From Rhynchospora pubera (Eukaryota; Streptophyta; Magnoliopsida; Poales; Cyperaceae), in contig CM051461.1 in assembly GCA_028095005.1 (NCBI GenBank), positions 28,827,432-28,891,431 of the forward strand: 64,000 bases of DNA, written 5' to 3'. Shown here piece by piece: positions 47,603 to 59,825 of this stretch. The notes beneath the pieces are model-generated. The model was not told the DNA's origin. It made no database searches and saw only the letters and a list, made by a program, of their open reading frames with translations. Each line of letters opens with the position of its first letter. The stretch's first letter is position 1. The translations under genes were made by a program, and so were the position numbers.

Positions 47603-49473
47603 TTATTTTTTTTCTCATGAAATTTCCGCTGCAACAAATTTGTTACAAAATTTATTAAAACAGTTTTTGCTCCATATAGAATTTTTATCAAAATTTTAAG
47701 TGATTGACTAATACCAATATAGGGATATATGTGTGGTCCGATTATTTGTTTAATTTTTGCATATTTATAATAGAATTAACCATTTCATTCCCAAGGGAAG
47801 TAGCCCAACAGTCAAAATTCAGCACTAACACTTTTTTCATTACCAAACCCTGACAGATTTTGTGATTTCACCAAACCAACCTCCCCTTACCAAACCCCCC
47901 CCCCCCCCAAAAAAAAAGGAAAAAAACATATTGTTGAACAACATGCTTTCGTTTTGACCTTTTTCCTTTCTTCCGAGAATAATCAGGTACTTGAGCTGTA
48001 GCTTGTTTATAGAATTCTATTTTTCTTTTCAAAAAAAAATGCAAAAAGGAATAGAAGCCTCTTTTATAACTTTCATGCACAAAGGGCTTAATCCCACTGG
48101 TATGTCAGTTGTAGATTGTGCTGAAGCCATGGTAGGCACCTTCACCATTTCTCTCAAAAATTTGCAATAAAAAGGAAAAATGGATAATTGAAAATAATCA
48201 GTGATGAGAATTGTCAGAGACACCAGTGTGATATCCTGAACTCTTCATTTTCATTTTGTTTATTATGTTCTCAGCTTATGCTCGGTCCTATTGATACCCA
48301 ATTGCATATGTTTGTGCTTAGTTTTGGACAGACCCAATTGTAGTGTAAAAACAGGCTATGGTTGGACATATTTCTCATTCAAAGCCTTAAACGACAGCAA
48401 ATGATGCTTTGATGCGAATATATGCAATCCAACGAAGCCTCCTTCTCCCCATTCCCGTCATGCTATCTTACCTCTTTCTGGTACAATCCAACACTTTAGA
48501 ACCCAGTATCACTTCCTGTTCTGCCGCACCACATGGTAGTCGTGCCACCAAACGCAGTTGACGCGCAACAAACCAAGCCTATGGCCACCTCCTCGTCAGT
48601 CGCGACGACTGGAAATACTAACAGGTCCAAACAGATAAATGCCAATGCATGTTGTCTTCAATTTCAAGATTTTTTTTCTGCAATGAGTGAGTCTTAATCT
48701 CTATCTTTGCTGCTCCTTATATCCTGAAAGTAATAGGATAAAATTACTATTTTCTAACACAAAAAAGATATATATAAAAAAGTTTTAAGCAATAAATAAA
48801 TTCTGAATCCAATACATATCAGTACAATTTTTGTAAGCTAAAAGTACCGTTTTTATATCACAGAAGCATCCATGACCTATTTGTACAACAGAAAGAAACG
48901 TAACAACAAATAAATTACATTGAAAATGAAAGAAATAAAATAATAGGTACATCATACCATTGAAAATGAAATCTCACAATACACACTATAAACCAGTATC
49001 AGTTGGTACTTCGTACCAAACTCTACATAATTAGGAAGACCCAATCCCTCAACTTATGTTGTGAAACAAAAACATTTTTCAAAATAATTCTCCAAAAGAA
49101 TCAATAAACATGGGTGCAAATAACCCTACAAATAAAAGAAATTTAACGGAGCAAGCAAGATTAGGAAAAAAAAAGAAAAAGATTAACAACATGTATATAT
49201 TGTGCATATGGTTTGCTTTATCGGACTATTATAACATGTACATGGGCAAAATTACTGGCACAATAAAATCAACAGTACATATATGCTCCGTATGAAACTC
49301 GAAAAAAAAAATCATAGATCAAAACAACTGTAGCTACTATACAAACAGGCTCCGTAGAATTGGTAATGACACTGCAAAATTTCAGAGGGTAAGCAGAAAG
49401 TTTGAAATTATATGTTATTTGCATGTCTACAGAAATATTGCCTCTAATTCAAGCACAAAAAAAACACAGAATT

Positions 49474-50179
49474 AATATGTCAATCGACAAAATTTTACAG
49501 GACAGCAACATTAGGTACACAAAGGACTTTGGATATGACAAACAGAAGTGTGCCATTGTACCTGTAACTCCTATGAATCCATCGAGCCAATGTGTGAGAC
49601 TCAGGAGAGGTGCCAGAAAATTGCAAAGGCTCAATCTATGCACCAATTCAGGAAGTTACCTTGAAATTGTTTTCTCACCATCTTTTAATCAGCTTCCTCA
49701 TTCAAGTCTCCCATAAATCTACTGGATGCGAAGTTCCTAAATAGAAGTAAAATGCTATTATTGGTATATCAATGCACGTGACAACAAACAAAGTCAACTT
49801 GGTATATCTGAGAGTACAAAGAAAGAATTTGTAGAATCATGAGTCGGCCTTAAAAGTTACACTCTTTTAAATTGGTCAAGATATTGAAACACTAAGAGGA
49901 ATCCAAACATGAATCTTCTCATTAGTTCTTTTATCCAGCTAAAAATCAAGATACTAAAGTAAATAAAACTTTTCTCTATAGTAAAAGTACTTGGAAGAGC
50001 TTGAAGATAAAAGAGATAAGGAAAACACATCCTGGTACCAGTCAAAAACGCATACTACTGAGTACCAAAGGTTTTATTTAATTCACCTTCTGACAAGCTT
50101 TGATTGCTGTTTAATTTGTTCAGTTAATTCTACCATCAAATTTAAAATTATTTACAAAGCAATCCTTAATATTTGATTT
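49474..50179. other. Unique right part of the CACTA element, no clear gene
   Basis: Open frames on both strands up to about 100 codons lack recognisable domains and overlap each other. It may contain remnants of the element's own genes. Confidence 0.35.
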
Positions 50180-50187
50180 GTACCAGT

Positions 50188-50365
50188 CAGTGGTGAATCC
50201 AGGGGAGGACTAGCAAAGGCCAGGTCTCCCCCAACAACTTAATTTTACCATTAAATCCTTTGTTTTACTTGAGTAAGTTGATGGATTTTCTTCAGGGGCC
50301 TCCTCTAAATTGAAACCTGAAATAATCTTGGCCCCAATCATTTGCCAAGTTTGGCTTCACCACTG
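50188..50365. mobile_element. hAT-type MITE nested in the CACTA element
   Basis: The ends are CAGTGGTGAATCC on the left and GGCTTCACCACTG on the right, the CAGTGGCGGA-type terminus of many plant hAT MITEs. The flanks GTACCAGT (50180-50187) and GTACTAGT (50366-50373) match at 7 of 8 bases. The length is 178 bp and there is no coding content. Confidence 0.75.
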
Positions 50366-50373
50366 GTACTAGT

Positions 50374-51830
50374 AGAGTAAAAAACAGGTATCAATTGGTA
50401 TTGCTCTCCAATAGACCATAGTCCCATAATCCATCTTTTGATCTAAAATATTAAATATATAATAATTCAAGTATCAAATGCACCCAATGTATTTAGCAAG
50501 CAAAGAATGTAACTTTCATATAATGTCTGTAGATAAAGAGGTTAAGAGCAACGACAATTGCAGAATTAATCATAACTATAGTCTTAACCCTACTATGAAA
50601 TAATGTCTGTAAACAATAAGATAAGATCTAATTTCTGTCTTAGTACCTCAAAAATTGCATTAATGGAACTTCAATATAATACTAAGGTTTTAAGGAGTAA
50701 AAACTATCTAATAGAACAAAGGGGTACCTGATGAATTAATGCTTCTCAAGAGGATAATGAAGCAACAGATGCAGAATTAAACATCTTCAAATCGTCTTTC
50801 TGATAGAACCAAGGCCATTGAGTAATAAAAACAAAAATGGTCTCAGAACTTTATCCGAAATCCATTTCACTATCACAGAACTCTTGTGCGTATCAATTAG
50901 CTCCTCCAATTCCTGATGAAGCTGTACTGAGACCTTTTCAACTCAGAGTATCTCCTCCAAATGCGCTATATAATTTTCTTTTTTTTTTAACACTTTTCCA
51001 TTGACTGAAAAAGCAAAGTTATTACAACAAAACATCTTGTATCAAAACACAAAGGACGCGGCACTGGTACCAGTGCCCCCCAATATTATATATTACTCCA
51101 TCTCTCATAAATCCAAAGCAACAACCCATTATTACAACACAAAAACAAACTATCTGTTTGAAACAACAAAGTTAAATCACATCTATATAATTAAAAAAAA
51201 AAGTGAATAAAATCAGAATCAATCAATACAAAAATCGAATGCGACAAAGAGAGAGGTATCTGGATGAAGAGCACGGCAAGCTTCGAAGCTCGCGGTCGTG
51301 GGTAACCTTCTTGAGGAGAGCATCTCGTGTGATTCCGTGCGCGCTCGCGCCTCTGAGAGAGACATGTAGTAGACAAAGCGTTGAGTAAGAGAGAGGGATT
51401 TCGTAGGGGTTCAGATTTGAGAGAAATTGAAGCAAGAAGAGACAAACCTAGCGCCGGTGCGGAGGTTGTGACCTTGACTTGAATGAAGAGAAAGAAAGGG
51501 ATCCACAGAGAAAGGGGCGTTGTTTCCAAGGGGAAGAGGTTGGTTCACATAGCATATTTTTTTTTTTTTGGGAAAAGAGAGGGTCAGTAGTGAAATTTTT
51601 GGAGCGAAATTTTGGGTGGAAAGAGGGACTGAAAATTTTGGAGGGAAGAATAAAAGAGAATTCTGTACTTAGTAGAACATTTGGAGACAATTAGAGAGAA
51701 ATAAAATGCATTGAAAATAATTTCGTGGGTTATTATTTGTGCAAATGACATGTTGGTCATGATAAGAGATGCTGATCAGTCCAACTGAAAAGAATGACAA
51801 CGTAAATTATATATAAAAAATATAGTATTT
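50374..51830. other. Right interior of the CACTA element; possible captured exon on minus strand
   Basis: On the minus strand between about 51690 and 51450 a frame starting MSPNVLLSTEFSF runs to AGCGCCGG..AG|GTTTGTCTC-like sequence near 51450, reminiscent of a first exon with donor. The protein is not recognised. The remainder is AT-rich without signal. Confidence 0.3.
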
Positions 51831-52050
51831 AGTAGCATCAACCATTTAAATGCAATTGAAAATTAGTTGCATGCACAAAATCGATGCGATCAAATAAAAT
51901 ATGATGACATCAACTATTTTGATGCCATTGCTCTTGTTAGCATCCACATAATTAATGCGAGTGGCATAAAGATATTTTTTTTGTAGGCATCCAAATTTTA
52001 CAGATGCAACTGATACAGAGTTGATGCTATTATTAGAAAGTTGATGCTAT
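51831..52050. repeat. Right subterminal repeats of the CACTA element
   Basis: Several copies of GCATCAAC, GATGCAA and GATGCTATT words on both strands mirror the left subterminal array. They end 20 bp before the terminal inverted repeat. Confidence 0.7.
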
Positions 52051-52070
52051 TGCTGCAGTTTCCTGTAGTG

Positions 52071-52416
52071 TGCTCTTGCCAGGATGGCTTGGAAAAGTAC
52101 ATAATTTAGGCTCAGTTAAAAATATGGGCATCCCAGTTTTGTGAAGTACTTTGACGGAGAACTCGGCATCAACTTCCATTTTTTGGGTCAAAAGTTTTAG
52201 GAAAACAGATACATAGGTTCCTTTTTGACCCTCCATTTTTGATCCATGCGGGTAAAAGATTAGTGCCCAGTCATAGCCTCCAACACTAAAGGGAGGGGAA
52301 GAGACATACTGGTTAACTGCTGCGTGATGCTTTGATTTCGAGTAGTTGAATTCAATGTGGTGTGTTGAGCTCTTGATTAAGGCTAGAGAGCAACTTTGCA
52401 AGCTTGGCACTTCCAT
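52071..52416 (-). pseudogene. MATH-BTB gene C, 5' half (start of MATH)
   Basis: Begins at ATG 52414-52416 (MEVPSLQSCSLALIK), which aligns with the A and B starts. An in-frame ATG 48 bases upstream lies before the leader splice acceptor and is rejected. The MATH segment shows GGYDWALIFYPHG. It stops at the CACTA end at 52070. The open frame that continues past this point only reads transposon sequence to 52033. The rest of the gene is at 28851-29588. Confidence 0.9.
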
Positions 52417-52439
52417 CTCGGGCTTACCTCTGATTCTGT

Positions 52440-53100
52440 TAACCTGAAATTTTGTCAAACACAATCGTTTACATGTTTAAAGATATGGATAATGCTTGTG
52501 AATAAATTGATTTTTAATCAGGGTATCCAATTGCCACTATATATATCTATGATTCATTTGGAAATATACTAAAAAATGAAATTATGAAATTAGTGTTCTA
52601 TACAAAATGTAAAGCACACAACTAATTACAAGGACACTTATGTTTATATCGACTAATTGATTAAAGCCTGACTTAATCAGTCAAATTGACATAAAACTCC
52701 TACCTAATTGGGGGCTAATATATCAAATTTTGGTCAACAATTGAGAGAAACTTGGGGCAGAGTAGACATGTCAGAGGCCAATCCTGCAACAATGACTTAT
52801 AACTTGAAACCAAATAATAGACACCTCTGGTTTTATTAAAAAGAGACGAATTAAAAAAAGATTAGGTTCAGAACCATGGTTTCAAGTTGTAGAATCTGTA
52901 GATAAATAATTAAAAAAATCCTAGTTTGGTTTTCAATCAGGTACCTTGAAAGTTGAAACTTGTTACTTGCGAACAGACAAACAATTGAGACAGAGAAGGA
53001 GAGAAAGAGAGAGAGTAATCTAATTCCTTCGACTTTGGCGAACTTATCAAGCGTGACCATTGTCCGAGAAACGAAGCAAGCAAACCCCCACAATATGATA
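52440..53100 (-). promoter_or_regulatory. Leader intron and promoter region of gene C
   Basis: Homologous to the A upstream region. The acceptor is TTTCAG|GTTAACAG near 52445 and the donor TTTCAAG|GTACCT at 52944-52943, both still consensus. A GA-rich leader exon follows towards 53090. It has no open gene of its own. Confidence 0.5.
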
Positions 53101-54025
53101 TAATTAAGTAGAGTTGGCCTATTTATAATTTTTTTTTAGAGAAAGAACCTATAAATAATCGTGAATTGGACACGCAGACAGACGTATGCAGTACAGTTGG
53201 GGGCAGTGGCGGAGCTGGGCAATGCCGAGGCTTAATTTCAAAAGTTAACGACCAAGTGTATTTTTCTATTTCTATCAATATTTCTATGGTAAAGAATTAA
53301 TGACCGACTTGCGGAGTTAAATGGGGTGTCAATTCTTCTACATCCAAGGTCTATGTTATACCTGATATATAGGCTGGAGCTGGGCTTATTAGTTATTAAC
53401 TTACTAGCAATACTTTCCCCAAGAAAAATGCCAGCGGGGTAAAAGCCAATGAGCAATTGACACATCAAGTTCAATACTTCAGATTGCTTCATATAAAAAG
53501 CATTAATGGCCCAAACAGATAAGGGGCATGTTAGAGACATGAGTGCCGCTAAGTTTTATATTCATTCTTGTATTTTATTAAAAATTATTTACATGTAAAC
53601 TGATCTTTGCAATGGGCCTAATAGTTTAAATTTTTATTCAGTTTTAACAAAATAAAAGGAAAATCATAACTCCTTTTTGATGAAATAAAAGAAAGAAGAA
53701 TATATATTCAAGAAGCTCCGCATCTGTTCATCCGTTACAAAATGGTACAGGCATATTTTCTTACCGTAGGATCCTGTTATGGTCCAACTGATATGAACCA
53801 CCAGTCAGAACTCCACTGTTCAAACAAAAATTATGATAAGCCTGCTATTGAATCTACCACAAGACCTTCAAAAAGAAGGTGATTATTAACTAGAATCCAA
53901 AACAAAAAAGGAGACTAAGAAGTTCCTTTGCTTCTACTTTAACTCCATCCCAAGTTCACAACATCTACCCCTGCAAACTAACCAATTCTCTAGTAGTAAA
54001 CAAATCACACATCTACCAGTTCAAG
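53101..54025. other. 3' flank of gene D
   Basis: No gene. The stretch 53440-53960 matches, in order, the downstream flanks of A and E. A CAGTGGCGGAGCTGGG word at about 53205 resembles one end of a hAT MITE, but no second end was found. Confidence 0.45.
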
Positions 54026-54396
54026 CTAACCAATTTTCTGCTTCTTTGAAACATTGGTCAAAGAATCTAACAAGTCTGTGACCTTCTGACGCAACTCAAC
54101 AAAGAGGGAAGGGAAGGATTGCATCATCTGCCCATATTATTCAGTGAGTGCCAATCGTGTGAAAATCTTCAGCTCGGAAGCAAACTGAAGACACTTCTCC
54201 TTAAGCCAAGCAGAGCTGTGCCGTTCAGCCAAAATTAAAGTCGTCAAGACCGTATCTACAGATAAAGCCACGAACAACCTCTGCGGGCATAGCAACTTCA
54301 GTTTTTCTAAAGCATAACGATCAGCAGCTACAAATAAATCCTGAACTAGTTCAACTGAGAGACCACCCTTAAGCTCGCGGTCTTCAAAATTATCAA
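54026..54396 (-). pseudogene. MATH-BTB gene D, 3' part (end of BTB and tail)
   Basis: The minus strand encodes DNFEDRELKGGLSVELVQDL through the BACK-like tail. An in-frame TAA replaces the second Glu of the LALTEEY motif near 54137. The frame then continues as YGQMMQSFPSLF to a normal stop at 54026-54028. The 5' edge is the Helitron start at 54397. The matching 5' half lies at 59855-60380. One of several lesions in this gene. Confidence 0.9.
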
Positions 54397-54729
54397 TCTT
54401 AAATACTTCAATTTCAAACCATCCGTTACTGTTCAATTATCTGGACCGTCCAATATTTTCCGCCTTCGATCTACGCCGCTCATCTACGTTTGTTCCTTTA
54501 CCATCGTTCTTTTGTTGTTGTTGCGTGTGATCTCCTGTGGGGTCTCACTGCTTTACCTCTTTTTCCTATAAGTTGTGCTAAAAGAGATACCGAGATGTTC
54601 ATAGAAAAAATGGGAAAACTTTCACGTGACGGGCCGCACCATCTACGTGGAGCTAGATCACATAGGCCAAAGAAGAGGACGGCGAGAAAAGGAATGTGGT
54701 GTATGTGATCCAGTTCCAATCCGCTTATT

Positions 54730-55374
54730 TTGTTTCCATCACATGCCCCGTTCTCTCGGCTCTTCTCGATGCATCTTCTCCTTTCCTCAACAATTACAAA
54801 CGAAAGAAAAAATAAACAACAGAGGAGCGATTGGGCAAGAAAGAGAGCATGTTACACTGTTCAGTTTGTTCTCCGATCGCTGTTCAGTTCTTTCATCTTT
54901 CGATCTCTACGCTCAGGTCTCAGTGACTCCTCTTACAACCAAAATCGTGGTGCTTTGCTCAGTCCCCAACGCGAAACCGTGATGGTTTCCTCTGTAAAGG
55001 AAACCCTAGCTTTGCGATCTCCTACTTCATCTCGCATTTTTCCTTCCTCTTCCAGATGAGTGGTCTTTTTATCCATTCCACCTCTTACTCTTCTCTCTTT
55101 CTTCCTAAAATGTTTTTGGATCTGAGTTTTCCTTTGTGATTTTTAGATCTGAGTTTTCCATTGTGTGTTTTGCATCGAGCAGGCTCTCAAAGGTATTGCT
55201 TGGACTGCTTCTGCAAAAGCATCTCGAATTATATGTCAGTTGTTTGCTCTCCTAATATTTTTAAGACGATTTGGTTGTCAAATTAATGACGTGGTTTGTG
55301 CACATGCCAGTTCTTTGGCACTTGAGTTTACCCAACAGCTGCAGTCTTTTGCGGTATATTAGTTTCTCTGTGTT

Positions 55375-55410
<36 letters not shown>

Positions 55411-57192
55411 TGATTGTGATTGTTATTATTTCTTCCATTTGAATGTGCTGGGTTTTGTAGGAGAATATATTCTCACAAGAAATTTGATTTTGCTGAATTT
55501 TCAGTTGGCTGGTGAATTTTTAGAAGATATGGGTCTCAATAAATTAATCTGTAATATATGTTTGCCTTTATCTCATGCTTTTTTTTATTAGTATTCCGCC
55601 TCTTAATCTTTGTTTGCCTTTATCTTATGCTTATTACCCTCTATAATTAGTTATTAGTATTGCTTCTACTGATTTTTAGTTTTCTTTTCCTTTGATGGTA
55701 TAGAAGCCGAATGAAGACACAAGCTGCAAGTGGTGGAGCATAGAATTTGATAAATTAAATTTCCATTATTGGCAGGTGACAGTCTATACAACGCCCGATT
55801 TCTTAATTCTTTTTCATGTTAGCTCAATTTCACCTTTTAGATTTTTCGATTGTAGAATCAGCAAATGTGGACAGCAGGATCTAAGCTGAACCAAAAGAGT
55901 TACAACAAATGTTGCTGAAGGTGGAAATATGTCAGCTTTTATTCTAGTTTGTGTTCTGTTGTGAATCTCTTAAGATTTACTATTTTTAACTACCTGTTTG
56001 GCTTTTACCAGTACATTTTAACATCTGGTGCAAGATTGCTTGCACTGGTGTATGGTTAGTTGTACCAGTTACCAGTATGGGAGGCTGCATAGTTATATCG
56101 ACTCATTTCTTTATTTATTGGTAACTATATGGCATAGTTTTTTCTATTTCACTCTCTAGATGTCATTTATTTTGTAATCCCTATTTTTATGACTTTATAT
56201 CATGTGGTACTGCTTTGAGGTTGGTACAGTGGTACCAGACACTTTTTTCTTCGGGTACATGTCAAAGGCAAACCAAGGATTTAAACATGAATTCTAATTG
56301 TTTCATACTGATATTGCAAACTGAACTTTTGGGCACATGTCAAAGGCATTTTTTTTGTCAATTCCGTGGGCTTTAAACTGGCTTTGAGGTTGGTATGTCG
56401 GTACAAATCATATGCATACCTGTATGAGGACTAGATATAAATGAATGACAATGGGATATTTTCGTTCATGCGTGAGTCAAGATCATAATGGTAATTTGTT
56501 ATTAATTAGACATATTTTACTTTCTTTTATTTTGATCATCCAAACAGGAGGGGGAAAAAAATCATTTCGACAGAACGGGACTGCTCGACGGGCTCTGGTG
56601 GGAATATGAGAGCTCAACTTAGATTGTCATGATTTTGATTCATGGTATGCATACATACTATTTCTTGCTTTAATAAAGTTTTTTTTTCTTTGTTGATATA
56701 GTAAAAAAGAATTAAACTCGACAGTCTCTAATGGGAAATAGGACAGCTCGACTCGACAACCTATTTCTCGATGGATGTTCCAACTTTCCTAGCAAAGCAA
56801 AAAAAAAATGAAAGTGGAACAACATTCGGTGACTGGGAGGAGGGAGAACACGATCGGCAACAGTGTAGGAGTGAACGATTGCTATTTCCTTCTAATTTCA
56901 TCTATTTCACAAGTTTTCTTTTTTGTTCAATAAAAGGATTTTATTATTTTCTCTGTTTTTCTTTTGATTTTTGCTCGATTCTTCTGAAATTGACGCATTC
57001 CTTCTTTTGCTTTCTATAATTTCTTGCCAGATAATGTACTTTCATTCTTCGCAGGTTGTGAATGTCAATTTGAGTTTGATGGTGCTCCAGTTTGGTGGAG
57101 GTGTTCAATCAGCAGTAACATCTTCTCCAATTTGCTCGAGGTATCGTCGTTTAATTCCTTACAGAATTTCATCTCTTTTGCATCCTATCTAG
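54730..57192 (+). pseudogene. Exon-like pieces carried by the Helitron, unrecognised
   Basis: Plus-strand blocks look like parts of a spliced gene. A leader is followed by ATG at 54982 (MVSSVKETLALRSPTSSRIF). A block after CGAGCAG near 55182 reads ALKGIAWTASAKASRIIC. A 72-base block after GGTATAG near 55705 (PNEDTSCKWWSIEFDKLNF) ends CAG|GTGACA. A block after TTCGCAG near 57054 ends GAG|GTATCG. A CT microsatellite lies at 55378-55410. I do not recognise the protein and cannot show that all pieces come from one gene. Confidence 0.4.
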
Positions 57193-59825
57193 GTATATAA
57201 CTGGGATTGTAAGTAGTTTGAGGTTTTCATATTTAATTGATTAAATTAAACTTTGGATGTACCTACCATTGGTGCTCACAAAAAAAAAACAGAAAATTTG
57301 TCAGATAGGTGCGGTATTTCTTTCAATTACGGATTGTACTTGCGCATGTTGATCATAAGATACTAATTTAGGCTAAACTCTATTCTTTGGATCAGTCTGT
57401 TATAGCGAATTATGTAGCTTGCTCGAGGATGAGGAGCTCTATTTTCAGATTCAAACTCCCTATACACCTGGTATTCTAATCATTAGTCAATCACGTTCTC
57501 TAATTTCTGCCAGTTATGTCTTTGAAATGGTTTATCTTCCTTATCAAAAGATGATCGATGCATGCATTAGCTCAGTAGGTATGATTTTATCATCTTCAAT
57601 TTTGTACTTATTTTATCCGACGTTTTTTTTCACTATGATGATAGTCATTAAGGAAAAAATCTTAAAAACAAAATAAGAGGGCAAAGAGGATTTTTTACGA
57701 TGGATCAACTTCAAAGAGGGTTTTCAAAGGTGTTCTAGGGCCATTGTTAAAAGATTTAGGCTCTACCGAGTCGGATTTGGGAAATGCATTGCCTGAATCT
57801 TTTGTTCTTGTATCACTTCATTTAATAAATTTGATAAAATATCGAATGCATTGCCATGGATAAGTGTTGTTTGTCTTTCAGATTATTCAACCTCTTTTTC
57901 TGATTTTAATTAAATTTCTGTCTAAATTCCATAAAATAAAAGAAATTTTTCCTCTTTCTAGGGCTGTTTGGTAAAAAAGGGTTTAAGCATCAGTACAGCT
58001 CCAGCTTCATTCTTGCTCGGATGCTGAATTGAAGTGATCAAGGTTAGAATGAAGTTGTCAAGGACATCAATAAAAATAAAAGGTATTAATGTTCTATCCA
58101 ATTGCCATTTAATCCAATTAAATTATCAGGTTTAGTGTCTATGGAATCTCAATATATCGTTCTATCATATTTTTTTTTTGTAAATACTTTGCTTCTTTTA
58201 GTATCATTAACAAAATAGAAAGTAGTTTAGCCATAGGTTTTGGAGCAAGATGATACCTATGTGATTTATTTTTTATTTATTATAATGACATAAAAATTTT
58301 GAGCATATTCTAAAAGGCAAATCTGGACTAAAAAGCGTATGGCTAGAAGAATTCTGGAACCTATTTGAATAATTTGACAATTGTATTTGATTTTTCATAA
58401 CATGGAATTCTAACAATTATTAATCATGATTGTAGGATGGGCTCTACCGTTACGACAACAATGGACTTGGTTGAAATATCGATGTGTTTCTAGTGGTTTT
58501 GAGATGCTATTTAATATTTATGTCAGATCATCCTTAGTCAAATAATTTGCTACTAATTATTACTACTCATTCCTATAGTTTAACAACTGCTATAAAAATA
58601 GCAACAAAGAGTGCCATGTAACAAGTTTACAAGCGTCTTTCTATCACGAATTGTCACTTCTGAGTCTATAGATACATTTTTCTTGGCAGAGGAGTTGTCT
58701 TTTCTAATCAATGATATGGTTGGTAATTTGTCTAATCTGTACACTCCTGAAAGTTGTTTTCAAGTAGAAAACCGGTGCATGAAAGTCCTGCATTATATGT
58801 GCTTTATTTTTTATTAGCATCAGAAAAAACTATGAAAAAGTCATTCTGATATATTTTACGTATTATTGTTATTTTTCCTTTGCGTTGTTTGGTGGGGAGG
58901 CGACCAACTAATTAATAGAAATGTCAAAATTCCTACATGTTTGCAGATACAGCTTGAAAAGACCAAGGCAAGAGAGAAATGAAGGTGCAACCCTTACTTA
59001 CGATTGTGAGTTCGAATGATTTATGTCTATAGTTAATTATTTTGTTAGTTCATGCAGAATCAAACTAGCATGAAATATTTATATCTGAGTGAAGCAACAA
59101 ATTTTTTTTTATATATTCGATGTCAGATTGGATGGATTTATCGGATATACAACCCTAGGATGTCATAGTTACCCTGGTATCTACTGTTACAAGACTATCT
59201 ATGCAATTCTTTTGTATGTGATCATAATTTTTTCGGCTGACCGTTTGAAATGATAGGGTATTATTTTGTCAAGGATTTTTTTCATCATATTTGATTGATT
59301 GCTATGGAGCAGCCAAATTATTGTAACTGAGTTTTGAGCTGTATTGATCAAGAAAGAAAAATGGGATGGCATGCCTTTATTGTACCAGTATTGAAGCTCA
59401 ATTTGGTACCAAACTGGTACCAGTCACTTTTAGCATCACAGTTTGATCCCTGACAATGGGATAGCATGCCTTTATTGTATCCCTGACAATTCTAAACAAA
59501 AGAGATTTATATCTCGCAAAGCTCTCTCAAAAACAAAACAAGTATCGTAGGCCAAACAGTCTTCTGTTTGCACCACTCTTTGGTGCCGTTATTTACTGAT
59601 TTCTAAATTAATGCATCTATTTACCTTGGATAGTTCTTCCATCTACCTGTTTCGTTCCTGTGCTCCTCCTCTTTTCAGGCAAAAATACTTTCTCAATTTA
59701 TTCATATAACAGCATTCAGAAATGATTTCAAGCTGTACACATCCATTACAGATTACACTCTTCCTTAAAAAAAAAAAAAAATCCCTTTCTAACCTGGACA
59801 CTACAATCACTGGAGATTAAACTTA
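57193..59825 (+). other. Helitron interior, no clear gene
   Basis: AT-rich with short open frames lacking domains. Several GGTACCAGT-like words recur (for example near 59380-59420), but no larger repeat structure was resolved. Confidence 0.35.

Larger units (their letters stand above)
43354..49473. repeat. 6.1 kb tandem unit 3 of 3
   Basis: 6,120 bp. It shares two single-base variants with unit 2 and has private ones, including GAATTCG for GAATCCG near 45380, CATGACCT for CATAACCT near 48871 and TCACAATAC for TCACAGTAC near 48973. The right edge ends at AATAT and then departs into GTCAATCGAC, the unique right part of the transposon. Confidence 0.95.
29589..52070. mobile_element. CACTA (En/Spm-type) transposon, 22.5 kb
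   Basis: The ends are CACTACAGGAAAC at 29589 and its exact complement ending at 52070. The 3-bp duplication TGC lies at 29586-29588 and 52071-52073. CACTA termini and a 3-bp duplication define the superfamily. Both ends carry subterminal repeats built on GCATCAAC and its complement. The element is inserted in the MATH part of gene C. I found no intact TNP2-type transposase, so it is probably non-autonomous. Most of its length is a 6.1 kb segment present three times (31110-49473) with captured host-gene pieces. Confidence 0.93.

Noticed and set aside
51191..51529. 112-codon minus-strand frame near the right end of the CACTA element
   Set aside because: Overlaps several frames in both directions and has low-complexity Ser/Leu content. 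A captured exon is possible but not supported enough to call a gene.
29589..52070. Intact CACTA transposase gene
   Set aside because: I looked for a long transposase-like frame on both strands and found none. Only short decayed pieces are present.
52417..52464. Upstream in-frame ATG for gene C
   Set aside because: It lies on the intron side of the conserved leader acceptor, so it would not be in the mature transcript. The ATG at 52416 matches A and B.
53197..53400. Second hAT MITE with a GCAGTGGCGGAGC end
   Set aside because: Only one terminus is visible and no 8-bp duplication could be paired with it.
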